Source: Manis javanica (Eukaryota > Chordata > Mammalia > Pholidota > Manidae). From it: DNA of 64,000 nucleotides. The stretch is from positions 37,762,001 through 37,826,000 of the forward strand of contig NC_133158.1 of the NCBI RefSeq assembly GCF_040802235.1, read 5' to 3'. Under the pieces are notes generated by a model that was given only the letters and a program-made list of their open reading frames with translations, searched no databases and was not told the origin of the DNA. The position numbers and the translations under genes are program-made. Of the stretch, positions 61,665 to 64,000 are shown in pieces; the stretch's first letter is position 1; each line of letters opens with the position of its first letter.

Positions 61665-64000
61665 CTGGGGGCAGCAAGGCTTTGGCTGAGTAAGTGCAAT
61701 GAGCGGATGTACCCCACTGCAGCCCAGACCATGGCCCCTGCACGGAGCCTGCGCTTTTCTGGGCAAGTACAGCTGGACCCCCTTTACAAACCCCACTGAG
61801 GACTCCCAAACAGCCAGCAGGGTGGGCGGCGGGAGGCCTGGGCTCTGCTCCCCCAGGCTGTGGCTGCACACTGTGTCCTTGGGCAGGCCCTCTCTCCCGT
61901 GGGCCCAAGGGCCACTCCCAGGGTTCTGGAACCCCACCGTTCAGCCACCAGTAGGGCCCCATCTGGCCTGCAGCTGAAAGGCATTTGAGGCAGAAGCAGC
62001 TGACAGAGGGGCACTGGGGCTACAAGCTCTCAGCTGGGGGCCTGGGAGCGTGTAAAAATAGCCAGAGCCAGGCAGAAAAACAGCTGGGGACCCCAGGGCC
62101 AGCATTTCAGCAACAATAACTGATGCAACAGCCCAACTTCCTTGCAGCAGGGCAGGCAGCAGCCTCGGGAGGAGACGGCCCCACGGGGACGCACTGAGCT
62201 GGGCTTTAAATAGAGATGCTGAAAACAGGCCCTAATCCCCAAGCCCTGCAACAGCTCCCAAGGCAGGCCTGGGCCCAGAACTGGCTCTAAAGAGGTTTTC
62301 CAGGCCCAAGGAGGGGGCCTGGACTCTGTTCCGGTTCCTCGGGAGTGCTGGGGGAAGCACAGGTAGCCTGGCCCAGCCAGGCAGGCTGACCACCCACCAC
62401 TTGGTCTGCAGGTACACCCATCTCCACCAGAGGGAGGCAGGTGATGGTGATGTGCAGGGCCACGCCCTCAGGGGCCCACAAGTATGCCAGCACTTCCCTG
62501 GCCATTTGAAGGGACCCCCAGGCCAGCCCTATGCCCAGGGACTCTGCTGCCCAGGGGGCCAGTGCCATCTGTCTGGGGTGTACGCTCTGTGCCTCCATCG
62601 GGCTAGATTCTCACTGTGGCTAGGCCTCGACACCAGGGACCCCAGCCATGAAGATGGGGTGAGCTCAAAGCCCTGACATCCCTCTCAGGCCTGGAGTGGC
62701 CTGAGGCCCAGCTGAGCTAGGACACAGCTGGGAGAACAGCACTGAGCATGCATGCTCAGTGGTGCATCAGGCTGCTGCTCCTCAGCAGGCCTGGCCTCCC
62801 TCACTCAAAGGGCTCTGAGCTGTGAACTGGCAGGTCTGGGAAGTAAGCGCGGGGGCACAACTGTGTTCACTGATTCAAGTCGGACTTCCACTCACTGACT
62901 TACAACTTTTGGCTTAGATCAAGTAAAAACTCAGAACGCTGCCCCTCCATTCTACTTCTGAAGATGGTAGGACCAGCCCGTCGAGGGCCAGTGCCTCCCG
63001 TGGTGAGACTGCTGAAGGGTAGACCACCCCTCCCCGCTCCTGTAGAGGCCAGCCCTGCGCATCCCTGGCAGAAAGTCCTGCCTTCTGGGTTTGGCCCGCC
63101 TCTGGGTGAGCAGACACTGCTTCTGGGGCACTCCCGCCAGCCGCCCCCATCATACACTGCCCTCTCCGCCTCTTCCCTGATGTGCTCTGGCAGCTCCACT
63201 GTGAGACACTGGGCAAATGTGCATGCAAATACAGAGCACCAAGGGTTCACTGGGACCCCCTCCTCCTACGGGGATGGGAAGCTGGAGCAGACATCGGGGA
63301 CTGGGAACCAAGACCCCACAATATAAGCATGTTCCTGGGGCAGGAGCCACCCCGGAGAAAGCAAATCAGAATCAGAGATGGGGGCCTCAGGGCGAGGGGC
63401 CCCAGTCCTTCTGGACCCTGTGGCCGGTAACTCTGCGTTGTGTCACACTCCTAGAAACATCCCCATAAAGACCCCTCATGCTCCAGGACCCCAGCACAAG
63501 TGGACAGTCCCCTCCCTGCATTGTGCCCCCATCACTCTGGTCTGCAGCCCCTACACAGCCCAGGGGCAGGGGCAGGCCTGAGGCCTCCCCTGAGGGGTAC
63601 ACAGGAATCCCAGTGGCTGCCGACCAACGTCACCCATTCCTACACGACCCTTCTTGGACCCCAGGACTGCCCCTAGCCCAGTCCTGCTCAGGCAGACTCC
63701 TCAGGAGGCACCTACATAGTCCACAATAGGGTCCCAGGGCTCCAGGGTCACCAACTCCCAGAATCAGCCCTACCAGCTTCCTGCTGCTCCACAGCCCCTG
63801 CCCACCTCCAGGACACCTTTACCCAGTGCCCCCACCCCAAGCTCTCAGACACGATCACCCCCAAGTGCCCAAAGGCCCTGCATGACCTCAGGACTGCCGT
63901 CGTGTTCTGGCAGCCACCCAGCACGTGCTGCACTTCATCTACCCCAGGCCTGTCCGGGGACGTCCAGTCCAGCAACAGCCCTCAAGCACCCTGTAGCCAG
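61665..64000 (-). other. PLXNA1: PLXNA1 intron upstream of exon A (partial)
   Basis: No exon is seen in the 2.3 kb upstream of exon A; the expected preceding PSI2-coding stretch (CHWCKY-type) is absent on either strand. The sequence is GC-rich and mostly unique. A TTTAAATAG-containing stretch at about 62,030-62,240 is less GC-rich than its surroundings. Confidence 0.75.

Noticed and set aside
61002..61937. A 311-codon minus-strand open frame taken as one exon
   Set aside because: Only 61,464-61,664 is plexin-like; clear acceptor and donor sites bound that part and the rest is intron.

Overview
The window is nuclear DNA of a eutherian mammal. It holds the 3' two thirds of a plexin-A1 gene (PLXNA1) on the minus strand, with GT-AG introns, and about 40 kb of gene-poor downstream DNA full of mammalian repeats (L1, L2, MIR, LTRs, hAT-like and Tigger-like relics). 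I see no young lineage-specific SINE, and I cannot name the species.

Layout. 1-24,480: intergenic DNA made of old repeats, including two ~1 kb LTR-like copies in opposite orientation (12,832-13,860 and 17,171-18,168) and a clean 339-bp solo LTR with a 4-bp target duplication (14,951-15,289). 24,609-32,106: one insertion bounded by a 15-bp target-site duplication. It starts as a nearly full-length L1 (5'UTR, broken ORF1, broken ORF2), but its 3' end is retroviral: an envelope transmembrane-subunit frame, a polypurine-like tract, an LTR-like segment and a poly(A) tail. 32,107-40,044: GC-rich intergenic DNA with another LTR-like element, an antisense L1 fragment and a few AT-rich islands that look like candidate regulatory elements. 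40,045-43,289: PLXNA1 3'UTR. 43,290-61,664: 23 coding exons, all minus strand, together 3,579 nt (1,192 residues plus stop). 61,665-64,000: intron; the first exons and the promoter lie outside the window.

The PLXNA1 exons read continuously in phase. In order they encode the end of the extracellular stalk (PSI and IPT/TIG repeats), one transmembrane helix, a juxtamembrane helix, and the split cytoplasmic GAP domain interrupted by a Rho-GTPase-binding domain. The exons contain no frameshift or nonsense change, so the gene looks functional.

The most unusual object is the L1-retrovirus chimera. The target-site duplications and terminal poly(A) indicate that L1 and retroviral parts were reverse-transcribed as one RNA that ended at a retroviral LTR polyadenylation signal. 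Whether it is a one-off or a repeat family needs a genome search.
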